A stretch of DNA of 64,000 bases, from assembly GCA_026261815.1 (NCBI GenBank), contig JAMPIT010000484.1:13304501-13368500 (forward strand), read 5' to 3'. This stretch comes from Monarcha castaneiventris obscurior (Eukaryota; Chordata; Aves; Passeriformes; Monarchidae). Each line of letters starts with the position of its first letter. Positions within the stretch are counted from its first letter, which is position 1. The notes beneath the pieces were generated by a model. It had not been told where the DNA came from. It saw only the letters and a list, made by a program, of their open reading frames with translations, and made no database searches. The translations under genes and the position numbers were made by a program. Positions 1-12,321 of the stretch are shown here, piece after piece.

Positions 1-1723
1 TGACAAATGCAAAAAGAAACAGTGAAAAATGAGGAGGCAAGGATCTTAAGGAAAAATCATAATAAACATCACATACAGGCTACCCACTTGTGCCAGCTCA
101 GCTTTCGGGGTGTTTTTCTAGACTCAGTTAATATATAGCACAGGTTTCCCTTCAGTTAGGAAAAACATTAAAAATATATTAATCATCCTTAAACAAAAAA
201 CCATGTGTTTGAATGACAGGGGAAAAGCATGCAACATCAAAGTAGATGTTTCTGAATTTTGGGCACTCCCTCCATACCCTTCTCCTGAAGTAATTTCTAA
301 AATTTACAAAATATCTCTGCCATCCCCAGGCCTGGCTCTGGTGCCTGTGGACCACTGTGGCACCAGGGCAGCTGGGCTCCAGGGTCAGGGGATGGATCTG
401 GTACTCTGGGTGTTTGCAAGATGATGCCCCCACATCTTACCCTCTGTATCTACAGAATTCAGATTCAGCTCAGAACCTTTGAGAAGAGGACTGTCTTCTC
501 ATGCAGCAGACGAAATGGAGTAGCTGTGCTTTCAGAATGAAGCAGCAGTATGACCTTTAGCTTGCCTTTAATGTGGGGAGTTGTTTGTCATCCTCTGCAA
601 CGGCATTCAGTGACAGAAGGGACAAGAATGCGGCGGGGGAATGGGAACAAACCTATTCGCATGCAACTTGTGGATATCTAAACAAGTCGAATTGGGGCTG
701 TAAATGTGGAGCAGTTGCTGTATGCACCAAAACTGCTCTTGTTCACCAGGCACTGGTAGGTCTCTGTTTATGCAACATTAAAGAACATCGGGATTAGAAA
801 CCCAATGCTTTTAGCACTGTAAGGGAGGTGAGTGGTCCCTATTCCCACAAGCTGCCCTGCTCAGGCTTTGCACGGTGCCTCTGTTAGTTGTAACACCCGG
901 ACTTAGAAAGGCTTAAACATGCGTTTTATCTGGCCTCTATTCAGGAACCATGCGGGCAATTTAAACAGCTGCTGCACTGAGGTCCGTGAGCCAGAGATGC
1001 TGAAGATGCTTTCTGAACTAGGGCCCAGTCATGTGGTCAGAGGAAAGAGAGGGGAAGAAACAGCAAACTGGAAGGAAAAAAAAAGATTACAGGATAGAAA
1101 TGTATGCATATTTACTCTTACTGCAACTCAAGAAATGTCAGAATAATAACCTTAAATTTAAAAATACTCACTAGGTATTGCACTTGGGAAAAATGGGCAG
1201 GCTGATATCACAGGAACATGAGTGCAAAAGAAAACAGGTTTTGAGAATTTCTTCTCACTTTGGTTATTATAATCTGGTTGCTGTAATATTTGTCTGAGAG
1301 AAATGTTTGCAGAAAAGGACTTCAGAGCTCATTCTAGGTGAGTATTTGACTTGACTGAAATGAGAAATTAATATATGAAATGAACAACTAGGTGCTGTGT
1401 TCAGCAAGAAGGAGAGTCAGTTTAATAAAACATCAGAGTACATAATGAGGCTATGGGGATCACTTGTCTCTTTGTGGAGCTTTCCACCCATGCATGAATC
1501 ACAGCAGCCCCTGGAGAGTCTCACCCCATCCCAAAGGTAAGGGGCTACACCATAGCAGCTTTTTGGCAATTTATGAGGAATTGTTAGAGAAGACAAGGTC
1601 AAAAAGCTGTGTTTCACCCTGGGAGCAGAAGTGATAAGCAGATGGGGGGGTTAATTCCCGGCCTTGAGCCACCTTTGAGATAGTCCAATCTCTGGGAATT
1701 TCCCATTGGTGTGGAAGGGCCCC
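1..1723. other. Non-coding stretch, no feature recognised
   Basis: AT-rich DNA without a recognisable exon, RNA gene or repeat. The short frames in it have no known domain and no convincing splice-site context. The part at about 590-800 is mixed in composition and contains several CpG dinucleotides (for example around 620-660), but it is too short and sparse to call a CpG island. Confidence 0.6.
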
Positions 1724-2506
1724 CTATGCTGGGCAACCACCTCCTGCAGAATATAATGCTTTTTGCATGGTGCCTCTCTGGCAGAGATCAAAGAAACCTG
1801 CACCCAGTCTTCCCCCAGTACTACAGGTCTTCAGCTCACTGTGCAGAGCAAACATCCCTTTTCCCTGTTTTGGTTTTCTCAGACACACAGGACTATTCTT
1901 AGAAATCCTGTTTCTGGTCTCATTATCTACTTTGTCTATCTTGTATTGTAGCACTTTATTTTCCTTGAACAACATCTTAAACATGCCAACATATCCAGCA
2001 CAGCTAATTTGCAGACCAGCAAACTTGTTTTCAGCACCTCTTAATCTCTTCGAGAAAGACTCCGCTTTCTTTTCTGTAGCAGAGCCAGTCTGTGAGGAGT
2101 CTGGTCTTTCATGGATCAAATCCTGTTCTGAAGCACAACTGGTTTCACATCTACCATACCCATCTGCCACACAGGACTTGCAAGAATGGATACAATTCCA
2201 TTTACTGCCAGACTGCTTGGGTGGTGTTGGAAGTTTGTTTTTAAACATGATGGAAACAGAAGTTCTGCTTACCCCTTTCTCCAGTGTCACCTCAGCAATC
2301 ATAAGAAATTTCCGAAAGAGGTGCAGCCAAGCAGCCAGAGAGAAGTGACTGCATAGTCTGACTGTCTCTCTCTTCCCTGTGAGCTGATGGGGAGGAAGAA
2401 ATGACCCTTGGGGCTGTGTTTTTGAATGAGTAACAGGTAAAAAGGAGCTAGAACACTTACGGAGAATTAGTCCTTTGGGGACTGCACCAGCTCTGGATGT
2501 CCTCAT
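1724..2506 (-). other. Unassigned 260-codon open frame, minus strand
   Basis: This is the longest non-repetitive open frame in the window. It runs from an ATG at 2506 to a stop near 1724. The predicted product is basic and Cys/Ser/Lys-rich, with no signal peptide, membrane segment or domain that I recognise. Its middle part has several cysteines, including a CIHSCKSC cluster, and a charged stretch follows that includes KENKVLQYKIDKV. The plus strand is also open for 193 codons at 1767-2348, so base composition may explain part of the length. A consensus donor, GTAAGT, lies on the minus strand at 2455-2460, inside the frame, which would argue against an intact single-exon gene. It could be a chance frame, an exon of a non-coding RNA or a decayed retrogene. 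I do not assign a function. Confidence 0.15.
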
Positions 2507-4929
2507 GCCACCTTATGGCTGGAAGTTCAGAGGGCAAATGTTGGAGGGGGTGCCACTGCACACTTGTCTTTAGATATATCTTCAGATTCGGATGAGCCCT
2601 CTCCTTGGCTGCCCCAGGGCTGCTGTCAGAGGCACAACAGAGCTGGGTGAACCTTTGATCTGATGCAGTACTGACACCCTTATATGAAAAACTTGGGTCT
2701 TTTCTTCTTAAGGAAGTGAGCAAGTTTCTGTTGCAAACTTAGAAAGGCCACTCTCACTGTTTGAAATACACATCCCTGCTTACCATCCTCCTGGTTGTAT
2801 GTTGCAGAAGACCTCTGAGACTGGAGAGCACCAGGAACTTGAAATCTGTGCTGTAGGGTATAGTGCATGCAATTATGGGTCTAAAAATTCCAGTAATGCA
2901 TCCAGTATTATCAACTGCTCCTCTCAACTTGTTCAGCCCCTGAAGAAAAAGACAAATGCGCTTTTCTCTCTATGCTAATTGCACTGAGGAAGGAGATAGC
3001 TGGTAAAACCTACTGATAAGATTTAGACAGAGGTGCCAACAATTCCCAAGAAGATGTGGAACATAAAATGTAAAGCTTTTCCCAGAAGAGCAATTTCTAA
3101 CCACACTGCTAATTCTGCAAGACAAATGCAAGAGAAGCACTTACTGTTTACTCTCTCAAATAAACTTCAAACGCAGCACAGACCTCCTTTACTCCCAGGC
3201 ATAGACAGAGACATTGCTGTGATGTCAAATTTGTCCACCACTGCTCCATCATGTTTTACTTTCTAATTTATGGGTTGTCATTTGTTATGCAGTTTCCCTG
3301 TTCCCAGACCTTCCACAGCACATTGCTAATGAGCTCCTTTTCCCTGAAGATAGGTATTGAGAAATGCTGGGCAGGCAGCAGGCTGCCCTTTTTAGTGAAG
3401 CTTCCTCCCAATAAAAGCTGTAATGGCAGCAGATGTATTGTAGAATCAAATGGGATCAATATGTTCTGCTCAGATTGAAGACAGTTAGGCTTGCTCTGAG
3501 CAAAGCAGAGGTGAGTTCCAAAAGAGATGTTCCAGGTCTCGTATAATGGGGATTATGAGACCACTGAGCCATATAAGATATTTTAAAGCCTATTCAGCAA
3601 GCTTGCTGGCAAGCCTGCTGCATAATCAGGTATCAAATGGCCAGTGGCGTGGAGTCCATCCTGATAACTTCCTTGTTTACTGTGATATTGAATACAGGAG
3701 CATCCATGAGAGCTTTGGAGAGTGCTACAGGACCAGCCCTCTGCCCACCCTGCCTATGAGGGCATTGCCTTTCCTGTGGCGTTCCTGTCAGAATCAGAAA
3801 CTGCCACAAGTGCCTCATTTTCCATGAGCGATCAGGCTTCCAAAGGAAGATATAAAAAGAGTTAATGGAAGCAGGGGGATGTTTCTGAGTCAGTTGGCCA
3901 TGTAAATTTTGAGTGGGGCTTCCCAAACATAACTTCCAATATTTGAGTTAAGTGAATTAACAAGGAGCTATTGAAGCAATGAGCAATGAGCACTGGATAT
4001 TTGGCTGCCACTATGTGGTTTTGATCATAGGCACATTGGAAGGACTGTACAAATTTCCTTTCTTTAGTAAAAGTCCTAAAATACCTAATTTGTGTTTCAG
4101 GTGTTTTTACAAACTTGTGAGATATATAACTACCTATTTTTTGCATTGATTTTACTCATCCTCTCAACACTCCTTTCCTGTGATGTGATCTAATTCTATC
4201 TGCTTTCCTGATGGTAAATGAAAACATGTTGGGAATGCAACATGGGCACAGGCACAAACTTTAAAAGCAAGGAGTGATCAAAGACAGCTCTGGCTAACCA
4301 CTGAACAGCTTCTAATTAGCTTTCAGCTATCTTTATGGAGAGCAAACTGAATGATAAGGAGTAATTATTCATACATAGGCCACGTAATTTAGACAAATAA
4401 CTTGTAAAACACAGCAATCAACCTGCATTGCGATCTCTTTTTTAATTAGAATTCATATTTGGGATTGGTGGGAGGATTCTTCTGGTTTAAAAGTGGGGAA
4501 AGATGTAAGCTATAGGAATCAGAGAGGAAAAGGTGTAATAATTCACCTGGTTATCCAGATAAATCCAAGCCAAATGTAGCATTCTTGCCTTGCTGCGTCG
4601 TTGCAAAGAACTAACCTTGCCACAGTGAAGCTTGAATATCTTTCCTGTCTCAAAGGAGACACACAAAATATTCAAGGTGGTTTCTCCCTGTGTCACGTTA
4701 TGTGAAGCAAGTGTTGCACAGTTAATTTGCTTTCAGCATATATTGTAAAAGCCACTAGACCTCCAATTTCAGTGCAGAATTTAACTTTCTTTTTCCAGGA
4801 TATTATCATGTATTTGTTGGATGGTACCTTCTTTCTTTCTTTCTGGGATTTTAAACATTTCTGGGTCCTTCCTGATATTTGCTGCACTTCCTAATTAATG
4901 TGTCATGCACATTTAGTCAGTGTGCTGTG
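2507..4929. other. Non-coding stretch with weak splice-like signals near its start
   Basis: No gene or recognisable repeat. On the minus strand, two short intervals have exon-like borders: 2461-2622 (AG before, GTAAGT after) and 2784-2850 (AG before, GTAAGC after). The acceptors are mediocre and neither interval encodes anything recognisable. A short TTTC run lies near 4828-4844. A perfect 12-bp palindrome, AGCAAGCTTGCT, lies near 3597-3608. Otherwise I see nothing. Confidence 0.5.
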
Positions 4930-4990
4930 TGCTCCCTCTTGGAGATATTAATAAAGATGTTAAATAAAATTGGTTCTAGCATTTATCCAG
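4930..4990 (-). mobile_element. CR1-type LINE relic, reverse transcriptase fragment
   Basis: Read on the minus strand, 4941-4982 translates without a stop as MLEPILFNIFINIS. This closely resembles the L-G-P-x-L-F-N-I-F-I-N-D-L segment of the reverse transcriptase domain in CR1 and L3 non-LTR retrotransposons. The Asp after FIN is replaced, and no open frame continues on either side, so the copy is long dead. The recognisable part is only about 60 bp. More of the element may continue towards 5400, but I could not follow it. The identification comes from remembered family consensus. Confidence 0.6.
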
Positions 4991-6017
4991 CAATCACTTG
5001 CTCTTTGCCCTTATAAAGACATTTATGACAAACATACTCCATCCATTGCATTTTTACTCTCACTTAATATTCTGCTGCTATATTGGTCTTGGCTGTGTCT
5101 AATGGAATCTTCCCCAAATTATAATCAAGAATCTGATAGTAAGAATCTGGACTTTTGTATATAATTGAATTTTTAAAAATCTAATTGAACTCACATCATT
5201 TGGATTTGTCAGCTTGTATAAAGCAGTGTAACAATTCCTCTGCTCACAGCTTTAGTTGCTGCTGATTACTGTGTGTCATGGCAAGGCCCTTCATTATCTA
5301 TTTTGGCTGATTGCTTCATTGCTTTCTAAAGGTAGATTTATTGCACCATTCTTGCAAGCATCTTTCCCTCTCTTTCAATGATTAGCCATACCTTTGCTTT
5401 CCTGCTCCTCCCACAACTCTTTGCCAATTCCCGCTCTGCTTAATCTTTGGAAATTACTCAGTTGTTACTCATAATTCAACTGATACTGAAACATTTTTTT
5501 TTCTGTTTAGTAAATACCAATTCTCAATATTAATACATCATGCTTGGAAAAAGAGCAATACCATATTAAGAACCGATTAATATACTAAAGTGAAATGAAT
5601 CTCAGAAAGGAAAAATTCATTCCAAATTTTAATGAGATCAGTTAATTTAGTTTCTGAAAATTATCAGATTTGATTTAGCATTCAATTATAGATGCAGAAC
5701 CAATCTTCTATTTATGATGTTCCTGAGAACACCCACTGTAAGCGAATTTTTTAAAAGATTTTTTTATCAGTACAATCTCACTTTTTAAAGGCTTTTCATG
5801 AATGCAATATGATGAAAAATCATGGGAAAACAGAGTGGTGTTTGAGGATGCAAGTATGGTTTAGATGAACAGTGCAAATACTTGTAGTGCAGGCTGGGTT
5901 TTCACTATGTTAAGGGAACCGGGGACTTTACATAAACTCTAACTAGCATAGAATGTGGCTGCCAGGTTTCTTATGAAAAGGAGATGACAGGAGCACATTC
6001 GATTTATTTTGAAAATG
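4991..6017. other. AT-rich non-coding stretch
   Basis: No gene. Part of it (about 5000-5430) may be an unrecognisably decayed continuation of the neighbouring LINE relic. The section 5480-5830 is very AT-rich with several TTAAT and AATTA words. Nothing else can be supported. Confidence 0.5.
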
Positions 6018-6292
6018 TATTGGCTGCCAGTCAAATACCATACTGGTTTTGAAATTGCTTTCCTTGTTTGTAAGGTGTTACACAGTCCCAGCCTATCCCT
6101 TTGACAGTCTTTGTCCTCACATTCCTGGTCAATCTCTGTGATTTACTCAGTTCCAAGAGTCCTCTAAAGACCAAGGACTTTAATTTCTTACTGACAGTTT
6201 CTTCTCCAGACGTTAAGATTGTCCCTGATTTTCGCTGCAGTCCTGGGGGAGAATTTCCCTGACCCAATGGAGAGGGAGCAGTGTCTCTGAGT
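6018..6292 (+). mobile_element. LINE relic (CR1/L2 type), end of ORF2
   Basis: From 6018 the plus strand reads YWLPVKYHTGFEIAFLVCK and then VLHSPS before hitting a stop. This matches the HWLPVKYRI-FKI-LLV-KALHG segment that follows the reverse transcriptase domain in L2/CR1-type LINEs. Further on, 6229-6268 resembles, at DNA level, the later AFSVAAP-LWNSLP segment of the same polypeptide, now out of frame. Stops and frameshifts break the copy throughout. The order and spacing of the two segments agree with the family. The relic is on the opposite strand from the one at 4930-4990, so it is a separate insertion. The clade (L2 or CR1) is uncertain. Confidence 0.65.
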
Positions 6293-6465
6293 TGGAGCTG
6301 GGACACTGCTCAGTGCCTTGTTGAATTCATCTCTCAGTGTGACATTGCAGTTGTTTTTGCACTGCACAGAGTAAGGGAAGAATCAGGCTTTTGCTTGTTT
6401 GAAAGTTAAATACAAAGTGGTAACTTCTTTTTTCAGTTTAGCTTTTCTGATGCATTGATTATACT

Positions 6466-6537
6466 TTAAAAAACCCCAAAAAAAAACCCCAAAAAACAAA
6501 GTCCCAACCCAAAACCACCAGAAAAAGACCCAAAACC
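6466..6537. repeat. A/C-rich simple sequence (AAAACCCC-like)
   Basis: An imperfect run of A-tracts and C-tracts (repeated AAAACCCC and CCCAAAA words). Such A/C-rich runs are common in bird genomes. There is no regular repeat unit. No coding potential. Confidence 0.8.
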
Positions 6538-9500
6538 ACTGAGGGTTAGTTTTCTGTGCCAGTCATTGTGCAATATTTTCATGACAGCTGGTAGAAACAC
6601 ATTTTTTTGTCCCATGTCAGATTTCATCTGATTTTTTCTTTCAATTATTATGCAGGAAATCTTTACAATTTATGACAGGTTTTTATTTTGTAAAAAATTA
6701 ATGTCAAATATGCTTGTGAATTCTTTTCTCCACCACATTTTTTTCTCCTTTTATTGTTTTCTGCTTTTTTTTCCTTTGCTCTCCTTTTTTGCCTGTGATT
6801 TCTATAAAGTTCTCCAGTCATGATTTTACATGTCAAAAATGCCTTTTTCTGCCTTCCCACTCACACATATTGAGAAACATTCCAAACTTTTGATAAATTA
6901 GAGTGGTAATGTTGTAATGCTCTACATTTTACCACGTTTTTTCAGCTTTGGAAAAACATTTGAATTCTTTGGAGTGTGCAGCTCTTAGCATGACAGAGTG
7001 ACATCAGGGGAGAGGGGAAGAAGAAGAGAAAAAAAAGAAAGGAGCTAATATTCTTTCTCAAGGACATGCATCTATATAGCAGCTTTTCTTTTTTTTCTCT
7101 TGAAGAAACTTTTCTCTAAAAAGACAAACTCACCTTGCTTTCTTCATTAAACAGGTGGTAGATGGGAGTGGAAATTTTTGATTTATTTTTACAACCACTT
7201 CGTTTATTTTCTCCAAGTCACTAAAGAACTTGATTTATTCTTTTTTTTTTCTTTTTTTTTTTCCCACAAGGATATCATCTTTCCCGCTGTTGTTTAATGT
7301 TTTACAGTTTAATTAACTTCATTCCATAATTTGAAAACCACAAATAGGCGTTTTTTCCAACCCAAATAAGATGGTAGCTTAGGATCAAATAAGCTACCGC
7401 CAGTGCCACCCACTGCCACCCATTACTGCCCCTAAGTGGGACCTGAAGCCTGTCCACCTGCAGTGCCCCAGCTGCGGGACCCTGCCTCTGTTAGCTCTTG
7501 TTTTCCTGGGTTTTGGACTCGTGAAATGATTTTTCAAAGACGTGGATATTCAACAATACCAGCTTAAAAACTCCCAAAACTTAAAAAAGGAGATGATTAC
7601 TGGCCAAGGCTTTTATAGGCAGGTACCAGGCAGAAAGACAATGAGTAATTTACAGTTGTGCTAGCAATTAAGTGCATGGCAAAGGAAAAATAAGTGCCCT
7701 CTGTGTATTCTTGCCTTTTGCATGTAGAACGTAGTTGTACAAAAGTAATAATAATGAATCCCTGCTTTTTTGCCTGACCACTAAAAATGCTTTTTCTCCC
7801 TGGGGAGACAGACCAAGATACTTAGCCAAGGGTGTGTTTTATTTCTCTCAGTACTTCTGCTGCTCTTTTTTCTTAAACCAACGTGGTGTATACTCACAAT
7901 TTTTTATAAAGCATAAAATAAGTATAAACATAGCTGTGCATAGTTGCAGCTCTACAATCCAGGTTCCTTTCCAATAGCTTCTGTTCCCTTCCCTCCTGCT
8001 CTTATTTTTTAATTTTTTCTTGCACAGATGGTCCTACCTTCGTTCTTCTTTCAATATTGCGCAGTGAAGTTTCTGTCCAGCTCTTTTGTGTTTAAGATGA
8101 GTGCATGAATTTCATACTGGTACTAAAGAGTTAATTAATGGTGCTGACTTCTTTACAGGACCACGTAAATACCTCTTATTTCATATTGGCAATATCCCTT
8201 CCATGTTACACTTACTCCTTCACTGAGGAGCAGTAATTTTACTGATTTACTGAGCTTGGTGATGTGCACAAATGAAGGAAAAGATGAGATACTGCAAATT
8301 ACTTTCTACTTTTGATCTAACTGGAATATTCAGAACAGTCTTGGGCAAAATTGGAGTGCTTTGGGAGTAAAACAAGCAGAGTTTTTGTTGTAGTTTTGCT
8401 TATTTGGATCAAAATTAGGAGTAGTTTGCCTTTGTGTCTTGCAACACTTGCAACAAGTGGTGTAGGTCAGGGAGAATTATCTGAAATAAATCTGTCTTTG
8501 GACAATTTCTAGATGAAAAGCAAGTGAGCGAACTAATGTTCCACATTAGCAAGTAGTCATTATCTTTTAGGTTTGTTAAGTGCTTACAATTTTTTCCTCA
8601 AATTTACTCTTTGAATCCTGAATTACCTTCAATCCACCTCAACAATTATATGCCTGGCAGTATCCCAAAGACAGCAGCAGCCTCTCCCATGGTGGGATGC
8701 CAGGATGAGAAATTAATAAAAAAAATCCAAACATGCAAAGAAAGTATTCCTGTCTTTTCTTAATGTATGCTTCTTGCAAGCAAGGAGCCAGTATTTGCAA
8801 CAGGGGAAAAAGCCTTACAAAATACTACCTGGATGCTAATGTTTTTGCTCCCTTTTTGGGTTGCTTAATACATAATAATGATCCTCTTCTGCACAAGCTT
8901 CCTTTGATATTCAGATTCCATTGCAACGAACTGCTCCTGTCTCAGAAAGAAAAGCCGTGGTAGCAGATGGGCGTGAATAAACACAGCTATATCCAACAAA
9001 GGCAGTCCCGAGCTTGGTGTAAAGTTTACTAGCAACAAGTGGAAAGAACATAAATACAATGTACTATAAATCAGTATAACTATAGAAACACCATTAGAGG
9101 GAGCTCTGTTACTTAGGCCAATAGTTTCAATCTGACAGACTGGTAATCAAGCTGCAGATTTGACTAAAAAATAAAATAACTTCAGCTCTAAGCACGGCTA
9201 TCAAAAGAGCACTCTGAATGTGGGTATCTTTCTTGCTGAAGAGCACGTTGGTTTCAGGCTGCTCCATATAACAGTGTCTGTAAAAGCTCTAAAACTGATT
9301 CAGTCCTTTTCATTTTCCTTGTTCTCTCCTCCCTCCATCTTCCTCAAAGTACTGCTATATTGGTTTGAAAGTAATTATTCTTTAGTCTTTCAAATGCGTG
9401 CTGTTTGTCCCCTTTTATTTTTTTGTGCATAATCCTGATGTATGTGTATAGTAACAGAGCATAGGAAAATGTGGGGCCTGGGATTGGAAAATTTATTCTA

Positions 9501-12180
9501 TAATGTTATCTCTACAGAACGCAGAGTTGAAATAAAAATGTGTCTTAGAATTAGCAAGTGATGAAATGTAGAAATAGTATAAAAGAAGTGAGAAAATATC
9601 ACTATTCTCTTACTATATTTTTATCTACTTTAGCGTGCATGAGGTATAATTGTATAATTAATGTGGTATTTTTTGCATTGCTTGTTTTTCTTCCTTTTCT
9701 GAATCTTATAAGTACTTCACAGTTTATTAATTGGTTAAAAGCTAGCCATTGAAAAATTATTCTGTTTGTTTCTTAACAGCAGTAGATTTGATTACATTTC
9801 CCCACCTTTGCTCTACAGAGTACTTAATGCTGGTTCTTGAAGGGGGTTTGTGGCTGTCAGTTTGCCTCCTTGCTCATCCAGTGATGCTTAAACCAAAGTC
9901 TGCAGAAGGGGAGAATTCTAAAATAGTTTCCATCATTATTTGTTATCGTTATTTGTTTTGTAAAAATAACCCAGCAGAGAAAAGGGACTTGGGTCACTAC
10001 CAAAGAACAGGTTGTAGTGAATGCTAATCTCTTATTACAGATAACAGTGCTTCCATGCAGCAGTTCAGTGTCAGGCACAAATTCTCAGGAAAGCAGGCTT
10101 TGCTGGCTCTGCTGTTGACAGAACAACTGCTATCTCTCAGGGAGTTTGCTTATGAAGAAACCTTGAGATGGGATCATTCTCAATTTTTTAAATTCTTGGT
10201 CCTAGAAAGCCAATAAATTTCATCAGTCTAAAAGCAGAAGACAGGAGAAATAAGTAAACACAGAAAAGGCAAACTGGGCTCTGCTTCCTATGTCCGAGTC
10301 CGAGGAGAGGAGCTCTGTTTGTGTGCAGAGCCAAGGCAGTGGTGCTGGGGCTGGGCTGGAGCACAAGGCAGTGCCTAGCACGGTCCCACCCCAGCACTGC
10401 ACAGATGCAGCAGCCAGACATCGCTGTGTGCCGAGCCGGGCTGAGCAGAGCTCCCTGCCCTCCTCGGGGACTCTGCACTTCGGTGTCACAGCCCAAACCA
10501 GGACATTCATTGCATTTGAGCACTTGATGTGAATAAGTGAAGCAATTTATAAAGTGGTGTAGTCCCTGACTGGTTGCCACAATTGTAATATTCCTTGAGT
10601 TCCTAAATAAATATGGACTGACTGAAGGATACCAGCCATATCCGAGCAAACAGCCATTAGCACTGGGTTTCTTTTCCTCCTCTTGTGTGGCCTCTCTCCT
10701 TACACTTGTGGTAGCTTGTCAGCACTTTCTTTAAAGGTAACACAAAGCCCCCTGAACCTCCCAAACAATGAAAAATGAATTACCATAATGCGTAATAAAT
10801 AAGAATCGCCTCTTAAATCAGCCAGTGGCTTTGTTAAAGGGGTCCCAGAGTCTTCTGCGTTTCCAGAACTGCTATGAATTAGGTCACAGTATCCTCAGGA
10901 AAGATGGCTGGGACAGTGGGGAAGGGGGATTTCTATATTTTTTTTAATTGCAAGGGGACAGAAAAGCAGCATCCAGGGGAATGAGTCACAGTGACCAACT
11001 CAGGAACTCAGGAGTTACAAAGCTGTGAAACAAAGTTGAATAATGAGGAGTGGTGTTTAAAATTAATTAGTCTAGATAACCTGGTGGCAACACACTAACA
11101 CCTTGGCTCACACTGTGGAGTGCCTAACCCAGGAATGTGTATTTCCACTGACATGAAGCCCTTTGCTCTGCTTTTTTTTTTTCTTTTTGTGGTCCCCTCC
11201 CAGAAATCTGTGGGACTATCTCTGAAGCCAGATCCCATACAATGGTCAGATAGCCAAGATCTGGTCCTTACGAGAAACTGAAATATTTCTTCCTGAAAGT
11301 CAAAGGAGACATGAAATCTGAGTGCTGACAAATGTGGGCAATATTGGAAAAAATGTTGAACGAGAATAAGAAATTATTTAATGACACTGTTATTTACTTT
11401 GCCTGAATTTCCTCACCCTCCCTGGCAAACCTTTTTTGCATCAGAAGAGAATCTGGGTAATTTGAGACTTCAGTCACTAATGGCAAATACAGCAGAATAC
11501 CAGAGGCAGTGCTTTCCTGCATTTATTGTGGAGGAGCACATTGCAGGCAGTTGTATTGATCCATTCACCCACTCATTTCACTGCATTGGAAAATGAATTA
11601 ATTTTGACAGGCTTTGGCAAGAACTCATTAGTCTGTAGCTTAATGCTTAATAAACTGTCATCTCCCCTTTAACAGTGTAAGACCAATTGCCAGACAGCCT
11701 GGGGATGCAGGGGAAATCTGAAGACTTCATTTTTATCAGAATTTAGATTAATAAAATACCGGATGATATGAGAGTGAATGAACAGAAATGCATACATGAA
11801 ATAAGTAAGCAGACAACCTACGTGCAAAATGGAAAGAAAAATTCTCAAAACATAGAAAAATAGAGAGGGAGATTGGAATTTAAACCTATATCAGGAATTT
11901 TTCTGTGGCAAAAGCATGAGCCACTGTTTAAAGTTCTTGGAGCATCACCTTCAAAATTTTGTAAAGTCAGGTTATTCCTGGTGGTTTCCTGTCCTCCAGA
12001 TCAGTTGTGTTTAAGTCTTCTTAGCATGTTAATAATCAAGATTTTGTGAATGTGAGAAAAAAGCAACCTGCATAGAAAAAGCCATATATGCAACACTGCT
12101 TTGGTAAATGATTGATTGGCTTCTTTCCCCCCTGTATCTGAGATCAGCCATTACTTCGGACAATAAAAAGGATTTTCTCA
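6538..12180. other. AT-rich non-coding stretch with a few GC patches
   Basis: No gene or RNA gene recognised. Contents: a purine tract at about 7006-7044; a T-rich tract at 7241-7262; a GC-richer patch at about 7380-7530 within AT-rich surroundings; a CpG-containing GC-rich patch at about 10285-10505 where both strands are open for 80-150 codons without recognisable domains; a T-rich tract at 11171-11187; and an enhancer-like TAAT-rich stretch at about 11500-11670. None of the short frames has domain or splice support. Confidence 0.55.
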
Positions 12181-12321
12181 TGCTTTAAATACAGAATGAT
12201 CTTTCTAATAATTTTTGTTGTGTTTTCAGATGTGATTATATGATATTGTATTTTAGATGTTTTCCCAGCAAAGCTCTTGACTTTAAATTAAAGTGCCATC
12301 TAAAAAAAAAAAAAAAAAAAA
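12181..12321 (+). pseudogene. Possible retrocopy 3' end: ATTAAA signal plus A20 tail
   Basis: A pure run of 20 A residues (12302-12321) follows an ATTAAA word at about 12286-12291, roughly 10 bp before the tail. An AATAAA also lies near 12161. Signal plus genomic A-tail is the signature of a reverse-transcribed mRNA 3' end. The 8-mer GAAATGCA occurs just after the tail (about 12323-12330) and again near 11786, which could be a target-site duplication around a roughly 0.5-kb insert. I recognise no parent gene and see no coding remnant, so a simple poly(A) microsatellite is the main alternative. Confidence 0.3.
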
